DNA of 64,000 bases from Microcella daejeonensis (GCF_026625045.1 NZ_CP113089.1:2656090-2720089), one strand, 5' to 3'. Positions 54,160 to 63,001 are shown, counted from the stretch's first letter. Program-made: numbers and translations. The notes: generated by a model from the letters alone, not told the origin.

Positions 54160-54235
54160 GACCTGGTCCCCGGCTCACCCAGACGCGGCGCCGCCCCGCC
54201 CCGGGCCCCTTGCGGTGCATGGGTAGCCTTGTCCG
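54160..54235 (+). repeat. imperfect direct repeat, left copy
   Basis: About 60 bp (54168-54230) starting gtccccggctcacccag and including ccccgggcccc resemble the sequence at 58549-58615 at roughly three quarters of positions. The copies flank the 1257-residue gene in the same orientation. The rest of 54156-54383 holds no gene. Confidence 0.45.
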
Positions 54236-54383
54236 CCGGTACCAGGAGTCAGTCGATCGACCCGACTGGCCAGGGATGATTTTCTTCTCAACGTGATCTA
54301 CACATCAATTCTTGCAGTCGTTGTAGGGACACCGGTCACCTGACTGGACCACGTCGCTCCGACAATCCGCCACGCAATCATGT

Positions 54384-57300
54384 TCAGTCAGTTGCCTGAC
54401 CAACCAAGGCGAGGAACTGTGTTGCGGTAAACACCTCGTACGGCCGCGAGACCATATAACCCGCCGGCGTCAAGTGACGGGTTACAAATATTGAACGGAG
54501 AACGTGTCCGCCGCGATCCGGCGACGAAGTCACACCCAGTTTCTTCGCCAACTCTTCGATGTATGGCCTCACCTCTGACTCTTTGCGGGCAAGCTGAGTC
54601 GTGTAGCAAGGCTTGACTCGCCCTCTACTCTCCGAGTCCCGGTAAAAGGCTCGCAGCTGGCGCGCTGTCTCCGCAAAACCGTAGACCGCCGCGGGATCCT
54701 TTGCCTCGATCAGCCAGATGTTTGGATCTCCGTTGCGCCCACAAACGAGGTCGATCTCCGTAGTAATTTGCGGGACTCCAAGTCGCTCGTGGTCACCCGG
54801 CTTCACTCGCGCAATCGTGTTGAACCCGAGATCCTTGAGTTGCCGCTGAAGGGCGCGCTCAAATGCCAGATTCCTATGTTCGCGCCTCTCCGCCAGCGCT
54901 TTGGAAACCTGCTCCGGCACTTCCCCGGTCCACGGCAGAACGCCTTGTGTCAACTGGTTGTTGTAGACACTCAAGGTCGTCAAGAGATACTGCGGAGAAA
55001 TCAGGATTGTGCCGTCAGGAAAACGAATCAACGGTTTGACAAGTAGGCGATGCCTGCGGGTCCGTGTCTGCCAAGGCTCCCAGGGAGCGGAACGCAAGAT
55101 GTCCGGAGACACAACGAGCATTTGAAATGCGCTTTGAAGACGCAGTCGATGTCCTTCGTCGGGTTTACCAGCTGCGTCATAGACCCAACGCAGTGCCACA
55201 TCCTGATTAGCAAACGCGATACTTTGGCCGTCTTCGAAGGACTCCCACTGGGCGAGAGCAATCAAAGTCAAAAAAACGTCGCGCGTCGCCGCTCCAAAGG
55301 ACTCCAACATCGCTGGATCAACACCGTCCTCGATACCATCCGCGCTAGTCTCGGCATCATCGAACACGGGGCCGATTCGGATGCTCGCCGCCGCATCGTT
55401 GAGCGCTTCCCCTTCCAACAACCAAGAACCATCAGTCGTGCTCTCATCGTCTAGAAAGTTGAGCTCAAATGCTGAAGTGATTTCGATGGTGACCGGACTC
55501 ACGCCGTGATGGAGGCGTTCGCTCAGTGTGGTCACGGTGCGGTACGCATCCGCAGCAGCCAATAGTGCGCTCCATCTTTGAGCGTTGGTAGGACGTTGTG
55601 TGTCAGTGGTGGCTTCCGACCTAAGTGCGGCCTCTACGATGATCTCGTTGCACTGGCGCAGCTGTAGCGATTCACCGGCAAGTTCGGTCATGCGCTCTAC
55701 GGGGTCCCAGTCCGTCGCGAGGTCGCGCGCAACTCGGGTCAAGTTGCCCTGTTCTTTTTGCAAGTGGTCGATCACTCGGTTTAGTTGCTCCATGCCTGTC
55801 GCCACCACCACCTGCGGGTCATGCAGCGCTATGCCGTCAACGAGTTCCTTCAGCGCGAGGGGCGCGAGATGGTCCTTGACGAGATTGTTTGCGTCGATGC
55901 CCCGATATCGGCCAGGTTCCACGCCGGATGCGTGCAGACGGCGTGCAAACGACGAAGTCGCCGCTGACTGGTCAGAGAGGTGCAGACGCCACGGACTTCG
56001 GAGATGATTCAATTTAGTTCGGGCAGCCTTCGTTTCGAGAATCAGAAACGGCCTACAATTCCGCCATTCGTTGCCAATCTGTACAGCAACTTCGGGAAGA
56101 ACGCCACCGAACTGAAGAAGCTCTTCGAGCGCAGAGACGGTCAGTTCGTTCGCTGCGCGGGGGTTCCCGTCTGCGTCCTGCACGAATCTTTCTAGATCGA
56201 AAGTCCAGAGCGCTGAGCGCGCAACGCCGCTCGTTTGCATCAGAGCAGACGAAAACTGGACCACCCCATCAGGCTGCTCGACGTCTTCTTCAAATGCTCG
56301 GAGCCTAAGTTGATATCCGGGCACATCGAGGCTCCGATGAGCGCTTCTCCACGATTCACCAATTGCGTCAAAAGCAAAGATGAGTCCCCCGCAAACGTCG
56401 AACAGGAACCGATAATGCTGTGCTCTCGTCCAGTCAGGATCCGACCTGACTATTGCGATTGGAGGTGTTGTCAGAGCCAAGGACCAACCGACCCGATCGG
56501 GTGCATGATGGGTTCCACGCCGATGGTCGTACTCGCCTTCTGATGCGATAAAGGCCACCGAGGCAACTTTGGCTGAGGAGGCCTCGGCCATTTCTGCGTG
56601 CCGAAGCGCCGGCAAACCAACGCCGTGGAGGGCGATCTCCAGAGGCGATAGCTCCACTGCTCGATCCCACTCCGCGCCCCCTGCATGGGCCTCGAAATAC
56701 ATGTGAGTAGGGCTTATGCCCCCTTTGAAGAATGTCTTCTCGTTCGCCCTCCAGGGCTCCCAATAGTTGATTGCCTCCCAGCCAAAGCTGGTTGGGAATT
56801 CGGGCGAACTCAAATCGCGGGCGAATCGAAACAGGTCTTCGTCAGCTGTTGCCGTCTCGGCGATCCAGGTTAGGTCTTCCAATGCCAGAGTGGCTTGGCC
56901 AGGCATCTGGGGTGCCATCAAATGCGACGTGCCAGCGACGATCACAAGAGGAACGACAACCGCGTCGGGAAGCAATTTGACACTTCCGCCGCCAGCCATC
57001 TGCGCCAAGACGGGCCCCTCGGACCAGTCATGATCGCGAACCCGCTCAGCCAGCGACACACACCCAATTGATCGGGGGCCACTCCGCGGCAGGTCCTCTG
57101 TGAATAGAATCGAAACCGCGATGAAGTTCGGCCCCTCACTCGGCACCAACCATTGGATCTCGCTTCCGGTAAGCGGAAGTATCTCGTCAGGCCTCTTGGG
57201 TGGCCCCTCTATGAGGGTGTTCGAAAACCGCCAGAGAGCCCGGCGAGTCGTTTCAATGCATGAGGCGCGGAGCGCCCGCCGCGAGTGGTTGTCGCGCTCC

Positions 57301-58157
57301 AGCCCAGTTACCAGTTCTGACACTGCATGAGCGAGAACCTCCGCAACGTACGTCGGCGGTAACCATCGATCGGATTGGTCCGCTCCCGGGACCCGGTAAC
57401 GAAGGGTTCGCCCAAAGGGACTAGTGCGGCTTTCGTGATTGTACGTCGCTGTGTCCGCGCGGGAGGTCATCCATTCGAGGGCAAGCAAGTCTGCTCGATC
57501 GAGCTGGAGCGATTCGAGCGGATCGGTAGACACGAGCCGGCGTGCGGCATGAAGCTCGCCCGGTGGCAGATCGATGGGGTCGTCCAGGTTGATGCTTGGA
57601 GCAGGTTGCCAATGCGGAAGCAAGGTTTCGATGCAGTAGTCCACGTATCTCAGCAACACTCGGACCACATTGGCGATCCCAAACTTGTACCGCCGCACAA
57701 GTTGATCGTCCACCGCGGCGGCAAGTCGCAAAGCTCGAGACAAGTCAGCTATCGGTCTCTCAATCAAGCCCGGAACCATACGCAGCAACTCGTCGCCGAC
57801 TCGAACAGTCGCAAAATTAGTGGGGTCCGTCGGGATGTAGTCCTCATGCATCGGGCCGATGCCTTTGGATTCAGCTGCCTGGTCGACCAACTCTTGGATG
57901 TCCGGGAGGGGCTCTTTGCTACCTATGATGGAAATCGAGCTAGCACGCAGACTTGCGGCCAGCGCCACGCCGATCGGTGTGGCGCGGTGACGCGCCGATG
58001 GCGATGCGGCAGCCGCATACAACGTCGCCCACAGCGAGTCGTGGTCGAACCGGCCACAGACCCGCGCAAACTCGTCGACCTGAGACGCCCCATCATTTAC
58101 ACGGACACGCTTCGGCTTTTTTGCCTTGACACGCCCCATGCCCACCCCCAGTGCCAC
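54384..58157 (-). CDS. large protein of unknown family with C-terminal PD-(D/E)XK-like nuclease signature
   Basis: 1257 residues, lower GC and freer codon use than flanking genes. I recognise no family for residues 1-1100: mixed alpha/beta, no P-loop, no transmembrane segments, weakly helical N-terminus with a basic VKAKKPKRVRV stretch. The end contains RNLAFERALQRQLKDLGFN, then TTEIDLVCGRNGDPNIWLIEAKD: Asp1136, Glu1151 and Lys1153 give the D...E-x-K core of PD-(D/E)XK nucleases, followed by AETARQLRAFYRDS helices. A large sensor or scaffold fused to a nuclease would fit a defence effector. Start: GTG 58157; an internal ATG at 58139 is possible. Confidence 0.65.
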   Translation of the reverse strand: MALGVGMGRVKAKKPKRVRVNDGASQVDEFARVCGRFDHDSLWATLYAAAASPSARHRATPIGVALAASLRASSISIIGSKEPLPDIQELVDQAAESKGIGPMHEDYIPTDPTNFATVRVGDELLRMVPGLIERPIADLSRALRLAAAVDDQLVRRYKFGIANVVRVLLRYVDYCIETLLPHWQPAPSINLDDPIDLPPGELHAARRLVSTDPLESLQLDRADLLALEWMTSRADTATYNHESRTSPFGRTLRYRVPGADQSDRWLPPTYVAEVLAHAVSELVTGLERDNHSRRALRASCIETTRRALWRFSNTLIEGPPKRPDEILPLTGSEIQWLVPSEGPNFIAVSILFTEDLPRSGPRSIGCVSLAERVRDHDWSEGPVLAQMAGGGSVKLLPDAVVVPLVIVAGTSHLMAPQMPGQATLALEDLTWIAETATADEDLFRFARDLSSPEFPTSFGWEAINYWEPWRANEKTFFKGGISPTHMYFEAHAGGAEWDRAVELSPLEIALHGVGLPALRHAEMAEASSAKVASVAFIASEGEYDHRRGTHHAPDRVGWSLALTTPPIAIVRSDPDWTRAQHYRFLFDVCGGLIFAFDAIGESWRSAHRSLDVPGYQLRLRAFEEDVEQPDGVVQFSSALMQTSGVARSALWTFDLERFVQDADGNPRAANELTVSALEELLQFGGVLPEVAVQIGNEWRNCRPFLILETKAARTKLNHLRSPWRLHLSDQSAATSSFARRLHASGVEPGRYRGIDANNLVKDHLAPLALKELVDGIALHDPQVVVATGMEQLNRVIDHLQKEQGNLTRVARDLATDWDPVERMTELAGESLQLRQCNEIIVEAALRSEATTDTQRPTNAQRWSALLAAADAYRTVTTLSERLHHGVSPVTIEITSAFELNFLDDESTTDGSWLLEGEALNDAAASIRIGPVFDDAETSADGIEDGVDPAMLESFGAATRDVFLTLIALAQWESFEDGQSIAFANQDVALRWVYDAAGKPDEGHRLRLQSAFQMLVVSPDILRSAPWEPWQTRTRRHRLLVKPLIRFPDGTILISPQYLLTTLSVYNNQLTQGVLPWTGEVPEQVSKALAERREHRNLAFERALQRQLKDLGFNTIARVKPGDHERLGVPQITTEIDLVCGRNGDPNIWLIEAKDPAAVYGFAETARQLRAFYRDSESRGRVKPCYTTQLARKESEVRPYIEELAKKLGVTSSPDRGGHVLRSIFVTRHLTPAGYMVSRPYEVFTATQFLALVGQATD

Positions 58158-58544
58158 ATCAAATGCAAGCTATCAACATGCCTCAAACGCGCCGGAGCCC
58201 GACCGTGGACAAATGAGTAGGCAGTCACCGCTCGCCTACATCATCTCCGCTCAGCAGATGATGCTCGATCAACACGCCGCAGACTGACTCACGATCGGCG
58301 TGGCCAAGGGGAACACCACGAGCGCCCCCCTTACCCCAGGCAGGCGGTCGTCGGTGAGTTTGAAGTGCGCGACTTGTACCTCTGCACTCAGCGACGCTCA
58401 CGAGCTGGTCATCCCAATCTGCGCGCGGGGTGGTCAGACGCCGTCCAACGGACGGTCGTCGAGGGACTAATGAGCCATCAGCACGCTTGGCCCGCAATCT
58501 GTTGACTGATTGCGCTCCTCGCCGGCTGATGCCTGGCAGGTCGG

Positions 58545-58640
58545 GACTTGTCCCCACCGGCTCCCCCAGCCGCGGCTGCGCCGCGCCCCGGGCCCCTCGC
58601 GCGGCGTGGGCCCACCTGCTCGCAGGTGCAACCTTGATTA
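58545..58640 (+). repeat. imperfect direct repeat, right copy
   Basis: Partner of 54160-54235: gtccccaccggctcccccag, a ccgccccg-like run and ccccgggcccc in the same order and orientation, ending 55 bp before tRNA-Pro. Confidence 0.45.
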
Positions 58641-58648
58641 GCCCGAGC

Positions 58649-58689
58649 ATGCGAAGAGGGGCCGTCCTTTGGACGGCCCCTCTTCGCAT
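58649..58689 (-). terminator. tRNA-Pro terminator
   Basis: A perfect 19-bp stem (58649-58667 with 58671-58689) with a ttt loop begins 4 bp after the 3' end of the tRNA on the minus strand. Confidence 0.85.
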
Positions 58690-58692
58690 CAG

Positions 58693-58766
<74 letters not shown>

Positions 58767-58839
58767 TGGCTCGGCCCCGGAGGGCCTCGGACAGCTTAGC
58801 GGGTTCGGGCGGGGTGGTGAGACGCGGGAGGATGGGGGC

Positions 58840-59493
58840 GTGCGCGTTTTGGTGAGCGGATTTGAAGCGTTCGGGGGTGCGGCGTCGAACCCTAGCGGCG
58901 ACGTCGTGCGGCGACTGGCCCTGAGCGGGCATCCCGGGGTCCGACTGAGCACCGTGGTGCTGCCCGTCGCGTTCGCCGCGTCCGGCGGGCGACTGCGCGC
59001 GGCCGTCGACGAGTTCCGTCCTGACGTCGTCATCGCGCTGGGGTTGGCCGAGGGGCGCAGCGGCATCACGCCCGAGCGGGTGGCCATCAACCTCGACGAC
59101 GCGCGCATCCCGGATAACGACGGGGCGCAGCCCATCGATGAGCGCATCGAGCTTCACGGCCCAGACGGGCGGTTCACGGGGCTTCCGGTGAAAGCCATCG
59201 TGGATGCACTGCAGAAGGCCGATCTGCCCGCGAGCGTCTCGCTCAGCGCCGGCAGCTACGTGTGCAATCACGTCTTCTACGTGCTGCAGGCCCTCGCCGA
59301 GCAGTCGGAGCGGCAGGGGCGCCCCCTGCGATCCGGGTTCATCCACGTGCCCGCGAGCCCCGAGCTGGCGGCAGGGCACCCCGGCATGCCGAGCCTGAGC
59401 CTCGATGAGCTCGAGCGGGGCATCCGCATCGTCATCGACACCGTCGTCGCGACGCCGGTCGATGCGCGGCTGCCCGGCGGGGCCATCCACTGA
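58840..59493 (+). CDS. pcp: pyroglutamyl peptidase I (pyrrolidone-carboxylate peptidase)
   Basis: 217 residues. Removes N-terminal pyroglutamate from peptides. GFEAFGGAASNPSG at residues 7-20, GLAEGRSGITPERVAIN (catalytic Glu79), AGSYVCNHVFY (nucleophile Cys142) and GFIHVPASPE (His169) complete the Cys-His-Glu triad. GTG start chosen as the family begins V(K/R)VLV(T/S)GFEPFGG. The stop overlaps the NUDIX start (TGATG). Confidence 0.9.
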   Translation: MRVLVSGFEAFGGAASNPSGDVVRRLALSGHPGVRLSTVVLPVAFAASGGRLRAAVDEFRPDVVIALGLAEGRSGITPERVAINLDDARIPDNDGAQPIDERIELHGPDGRFTGLPVKAIVDALQKADLPASVSLSAGSYVCNHVFYVLQALAEQSERQGRPLRSGFIHVPASPELAAGHPGMPSLSLDELERGIRIVIDTVVATPVDARLPGGAIH

Positions 59494-59900
59494 TGGGCGA
59501 TTCGGGCGAGGTCATCCGCGTCTCGGCGGCGCTCATCGTCGACGAGGCGGGGCGGCTGCTCGTCGTGCGCAAGCGCGGCACGAGCGTGTTCATGCAGCCC
59601 GGCGGCAAGCCCGACGCGGGAGAGAACCCGGCGCAGACCCTTAGCCGCGAGCTCGCCGAAGAACTGGGCGCCAGCGTGCCGGTTGAGGCCCTCGAACCGC
59701 TCGGCAGCTTCACCGCGGCGGCCGCGAACGAGGCGGGGGCGACGGTCGTGGCCGAGGTGTTCCGGGCGCGGCTGACCGGGCCGATCGCCGCCGCGGCTGA
59801 GATCGCCGAGCTGCGCTGGGTGCACTCGAGCGAATTCCCGAGCCTCGCGCTCGCGCCGCTCATCACCGAGCACATGCTGCCCCTGCTGCCCTCCCCCTGA
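59493..59900 (+). CDS. NUDIX hydrolase
   Basis: 135 residues. Nudix box GGKPDAGENPAQTLSRELAEELG matches G-x5-E-x7-R-E-U-x-E-E-x-G. Short single-domain enzyme for a nucleoside-diphosphate derivative, substrate unknown. Start A of ATG is the last base of the pcp stop; translational coupling is expected. Confidence 0.85.
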   Translation: MGDSGEVIRVSAALIVDEAGRLLVVRKRGTSVFMQPGGKPDAGENPAQTLSRELAEELGASVPVEALEPLGSFTAAAANEAGATVVAEVFRARLTGPIAAAAEIAELRWVHSSEFPSLALAPLITEHMLPLLPSP

Positions 59901-59964
59901 CAGCGGGCTGAATTCATCCGCGCGGCGGAGGCGTGAGCATCCCTCTACCCCGCATACTGGCGTC

Positions 59965-60180
59965 ATGAACAGGCGCAGCACCTACGTGGCACCGCACCCC
60001 GCGTGGCGATGGATGCTCGGCGCGGGCATCGCGCTCACCATCGTCTCCGCCGTCCTCGGCGGCACCCTCCTCGTCGTCGGTCCGTTCGTCGCCGGTGTCG
60101 CCCTTCTCGCCACCGCTCTCGCCCTCGTCATCGCCGGCGCCGTGCTCGTGCGCCGCCTGCGCGGTCCCGCCGCCGTCTGA
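59965..60180 (+). CDS. small two-helix membrane protein
   Basis: 71 residues. Basic ends flank two hydrophobic helices (about 16-38 and 41-63). No family recognised. CATACT lies 6 nt before the ATG (leaderless). Similar in style to the other small membrane proteins nearby (60878, 61147). Confidence 0.6.
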   Translation: MNRRSTYVAPHPAWRWMLGAGIALTIVSAVLGGTLLVVGPFVAGVALLATALALVIAGAVLVRRLRGPAAV

Positions 60181-60219
60181 CCCCTCGCCGCCGTCGGCGG
60201 TGAGGTCTAGCCTCACCGC

Positions 60220-60807
60220 ATGACCGCAGCGGTGCAGATCACCCCGGCCGCGCACGTGCCGTGGAGCGCCGTCGAGCAGGTGCTCGGCTCCGTCGGCGAG
60301 TCCTCGCACTGCTGGTGCCGCTGGTGGCTCAGCACCAACGCCGAGTACAGCGCCCTCGACGATGCGGCCCGCCAGGCCGCTCTGCAGTCCGACCTGGTTC
60401 GGGATGCCCCGCGCGGCCTGCTCGCCACCGTCGACGGCTCCCCTGCCGCCTGGGTCGGCGCCGCACCGCGCCCCGACTACGCCCGCTTGCCCCGCACGAG
60501 AGTGCTCGCCCAGGCGCTCCCCGGCACCGACTGGGCCGATGACAGCATCTGGAGCGTCGTCTGCTTCACCGTGCTGCCCGCCCACCGCCGCACGGGGCTC
60601 GCGACGGCGCTGCTCGGCGCCGCCGTCGAGGCCGCCCGCACCGCCGGAGCCACCGCCGTCGAGGGCTACCCGGTCGACACCGCGGTCGGAGGGCGCCGCA
60701 GCCCCGGCGCCCTGAACACCGGCACCCTCGCGCTGTTCGAGCGGCACGGATTCACCGAGGTCGGCCGCGCCAAGGCCGACCGGCCGGTCGTGCGGCTGGT
60801 GCTCTGA
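60220..60807 (+). CDS. GNAT-family N-acetyltransferase
   Basis: 195 residues of the same subgroup as the protein at 26093: SSHCWCRWWLS at the N-terminus, VCFTVLPAHRRTGLATALLGAAVEAARTAGATAVEGYPVDT with the acetyl-CoA-binding RRTGLA, and LFERHGFTEVGR at the end. Substrate unknown. Leaderless start (TAGCCT, 6-nt gap). Confidence 0.83.
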   Translation: MTAAVQITPAAHVPWSAVEQVLGSVGESSHCWCRWWLSTNAEYSALDDAARQAALQSDLVRDAPRGLLATVDGSPAAWVGAAPRPDYARLPRTRVLAQALPGTDWADDSIWSVVCFTVLPAHRRTGLATALLGAAVEAARTAGATAVEGYPVDTAVGGRRSPGALNTGTLALFERHGFTEVGRAKADRPVVRLVL

Positions 60808-60877
60808 CCGCGACCCTCTCCACATCTCCGTCGCGCGACGGATGCGAGCGACCGTCATGGCGAGCAGACTGAATCTC

Positions 60878-61150
60878 ATGAGTGAGCAGAACCCGCCCTC
60901 GACGCCGGGCGAGACCGCCGAAGGCACGGGCGGCCAGGGGCAGATGCACCTCGCGCTCGGCATCGTGTTCATCACGCTGGGCGGCTCGTCCTTCTTGCTC
61001 TACGAGGGTTCGCTGCGATTCGTCGGGCTGCCGTTCCTCGTGATCGGCGTGGCCTACCTCGCGATGGCGGTGAATTCCGGGAAGGCGCCCGGCGGCGACC
61101 ACGCCACCGACTCGACACCGTCCCCACCGAGTGAAGGAGATCGACCTTGA
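60878..61150 (+). CDS. small two-helix membrane protein
   Basis: 90 residues. A Gly/Thr/Glu-rich N-terminus, helices at about 27-45 and 50-65, then a Pro/Ser/Asp tail. The ATG at 60878 follows CAGACT with a 7-nt gap. TGA overlaps the TTG start of the next gene, so they are cotranslated; the pair shares helix-turn-helix layout (LALGIVFITLGGSSFLL versus LWIGVAFLLAGVALPFL). Confidence 0.6.
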   Translation: MSEQNPPSTPGETAEGTGGQGQMHLALGIVFITLGGSSFLLYEGSLRFVGLPFLVIGVAYLAMAVNSGKAPGGDHATDSTPSPPSEGDRP

Positions 61151-61446
61151 CGGAGCCGCACCCTTCCGGCAGCGCCCGCTCCCCGCGCACGACGGCGGAG
61201 AAGGCGCGCCTCTACTCGCTGTGGATCGGCGTCGCGTTCCTGCTCGCCGGCGTCGCGCTCCCCTTCCTCACGGACAACGTCGCGACGGGCATCCCCTTCA
61301 TCGTGCTCGGGCTGGTGTTCGTCGGAGACACGCAGGGGCGCCTCCGCGGCCGGCAGAGACTCGCGTTCCGCGGAGGCGGCGATCAGTTCGACAGCACCGA
61401 CGGCGGCGGAGGCAGCACCGACGGCGGTGGCGGAGGCGGCAACTAG
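61147..61446 (+). CDS. small membrane protein with Gly-rich tail
   Basis: 99 residues. Two hydrophobic helices (about 26-43 and 46-63), a basic RGRQRLAFRGG stretch, and a Gly/Asp/Ser repeat tail (TDGGGGSTDGGGGGGN). TTG start with a strong aaggaga RBS; it overlaps the previous stop. Stop TAG shares CTAG with the converging NUDIX gene. Confidence 0.6.
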   Translation: MTEPHPSGSARSPRTTAEKARLYSLWIGVAFLLAGVALPFLTDNVATGIPFIVLGLVFVGDTQGRLRGRQRLAFRGGGDQFDSTDGGGGSTDGGGGGGN

Positions 61447-61931
61447 AGCGCGGGCAGCCGCTCGCGCAGGCCCGGCCAGCTCGCGGCGAATCCGGGGTGC
61501 AGCGGCAGAGCATCCACCGCGTCGAGGGCGACCCAGCGCAGTTCGAGGCTCTCGAGATCGGCGACCACCGGGTCGAACAGCTCCTCGACCCGCACGACGA
61601 CCGTCGTGTACGACCAGAAGCCGAGGTCGACGACGCTCTCGAACAGTACGGTGACGGCCCCGGGCGGCACGCCGGCCTCCTCCTTCGACTCGCGCAGCGC
61701 CGCATCGGCCGCCGACTCGTCGAGCTTGCGCGCCCCGCCCGGAATGCCCCAGGTGCCGCCGTGGTGCGACCACTCGGCCCGGTGCTGCAGCAGGATCCCC
61801 GCGGTCGGGTGCCAGGCCAGCAGCCCGGCAGCACCGAAGCGGCCCCAGAAGCGCTGCCCGTCGGGCCCCTCGACCCACGCATCGCCCGGATCCCGCAGGT
61901 GCGGCGGCGGCAGGGGCGGCGGCTGGGTCAT
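61443..61931 (-). CDS. NUDIX hydrolase
   Basis: 162 residues. GGARKLDESAADAALRESKEEAGV carries a Nudix box with small deviations; GTWGIPGGARK precedes it, as in MutT-like or NADH-pyrophosphatase-like members. An N-terminal DPGDAWVEGPDGQRFWGRFGAAGLL segment is shared by an actinobacterial NUDIX group. ATG with TACGCT 6 nt upstream (leaderless). Converges on the small membrane pair. Confidence 0.83.
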   Translation of the reverse strand: MTQPPPLPPPHLRDPGDAWVEGPDGQRFWGRFGAAGLLAWHPTAGILLQHRAEWSHHGGTWGIPGGARKLDESAADAALRESKEEAGVPPGAVTVLFESVVDLGFWSYTTVVVRVEELFDPVVADLESLELRWVALDAVDALPLHPGFAASWPGLRERLPAL

Positions 61932-62026
61932 GCAGGGAGCGTACGCGGCGCAGCCTGACAACCGGCGACGAGAGCGCGACCGCGCGTCACGGCGAGCGCG
62001 CAGGCCGGGCGCGCGACGATGAGGGC

Positions 62027-62851
62027 ATGACCGACGAGCGAGGGGATGCCGCTGCCGCGGCCGCGCGCCGACCCGAGCTCGACCGCACCGCCCCGCCGCT
62101 CCCCGGGCGCGCCGTCATCCGCCAGCGCTGGAGCGACTTCCTCTTCCTGCACTGGCGCGTGCCCGCCTCGGAGGTCGCCCCGATGCTCCCCGCCGGCACC
62201 CGCCCCGACGTCTTCGACGGCAGCGCCTGGGTGGGGCTCATCCCCTTCGTGCTCAGCGACCACGCCTTCCTGCCGCTGCCGCCCGTGCCCGGCCTCGGCA
62301 CGTTCATCGAGATCAACGTGCGCACCTACTCCGTCGACGAGCAGGGCAACCACGGCGTCGTCTTCCGCTCGCTCGACGCCGAGCAGCTGCCCTCCGTGCT
62401 CGCCGCGCAGGCGCTCTTCGGGCTCCCCTACCGCTGGGCGCAGGCGGGCATGCGGCGCGACGCCGCGCGCGGGACCGTCGAGTACCGGGCCCGCCGGCGC
62501 TCCGGGCAGCACCCGCGCACGCGCATCCTCGCCCGCCCCGGCGCTACGCCCGTCGACACCGCGCTCAGCCGCTTCCTCACCGCGCGATGGGGCTTCCACG
62601 AGCGGCACCTCGGCCGCACCATCCACGCCCGCAACACGCACGAGCCGTGGCCGCTGGTCGAGGCCGAGCTGCTCGCGCTCGACGATCAGCTGGTGGCGGC
62701 CGCCGGGTTCCCGGGTCTGGCCGCGCGGAAGCCCGACTCGGTGCTCGCGACCCCGCTCGGGCATCCCGGCCTCATCACCGAGTTCGCCGCCGCACGCACC
62801 CTGCCTTCAGGCGATGCTCAGAGAGCACGGCGGGGTCGTCCCGTAGACTGA
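62027..62851 (+). CDS. DUF2071 (YqjF-type) family protein
   Basis: 274 residues. QRWSDFLFLHWRVPASEVAPMLPAGTRPDVFDGSAWVGLIPF is the classic DUF2071 start, with VNVRTYSVDEQGNHGVVFRSLDAE and CERHLGRTIHARNTHEPWPLVEAEL-type ends. Family proteins have an acetoacetate-decarboxylase-like fold; function unknown. The stop region contains the TAGACT -10 for the downstream riboswitch. Confidence 0.82.
   Translation: MTDERGDAAAAAARRPELDRTAPPLPGRAVIRQRWSDFLFLHWRVPASEVAPMLPAGTRPDVFDGSAWVGLIPFVLSDHAFLPLPPVPGLGTFIEINVRTYSVDEQGNHGVVFRSLDAEQLPSVLAAQALFGLPYRWAQAGMRRDAARGTVEYRARRRSGQHPRTRILARPGATPVDTALSRFLTARWGFHERHLGRTIHARNTHEPWPLVEAELLALDDQLVAAAGFPGLAARKPDSVLATPLGHPGLITEFAAARTLPSGDAQRARRGRPVD
62844..62849 (+). 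promoter_or_regulatory. -10 TAGACT of the riboswitch-terC unit
   Basis: Overlaps the end of the DUF2071 gene; transcription from it would begin about 62856, right at the start of the riboswitch. Confidence 0.55.
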
Positions 62852-62853
62852 CA

Positions 62854-62987
62854 GCGTTCAAGGGGAGTACTCCACCCACGGACGGCTCGTCAATACGGAT
62901 GCACACGCGCGACGGAAGCGCGCATCTCGGGCCGCCGGTCCCGCTCGCGGGATGGAGAAGACCTTGGCGCAGATTCGTCTACGCCAA
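62854..62987 (+). ncRNA. yybP-ykoY manganese riboswitch
   Basis: The conserved elements of this class occur in order: caaggggagta at the 5' side, ctcgtcaatac in the middle, ccggtcccgctcgcggga arm, and ggagaagaccttgg at the 3' side; caagg/ccttg closes helix P1. After the aptamer, ttggcg (62964-62969) can pair with cgccaa (62982-62987) next to the aaggag ribosome-binding site, an apparent translational expression platform. Mn2+ binding would favour P1 and free the RBS. The class typically controls Mn2+ exporters, and a terC-like gene follows. Confidence 0.9.
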
Positions 62988-63001
62988 AAAGGAGCCCCGC
63001 T

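Larger units (their letters stand above)
58158..58692. other. gene-free gap between the large gene and tRNA-Pro
   Basis: 535 bp with no supportable gene. It holds the right copy of an imperfect repeat (58549-58620) and the tRNA-Pro terminator. Composition rises back to the core GC level near 58600. Confidence 0.6.
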
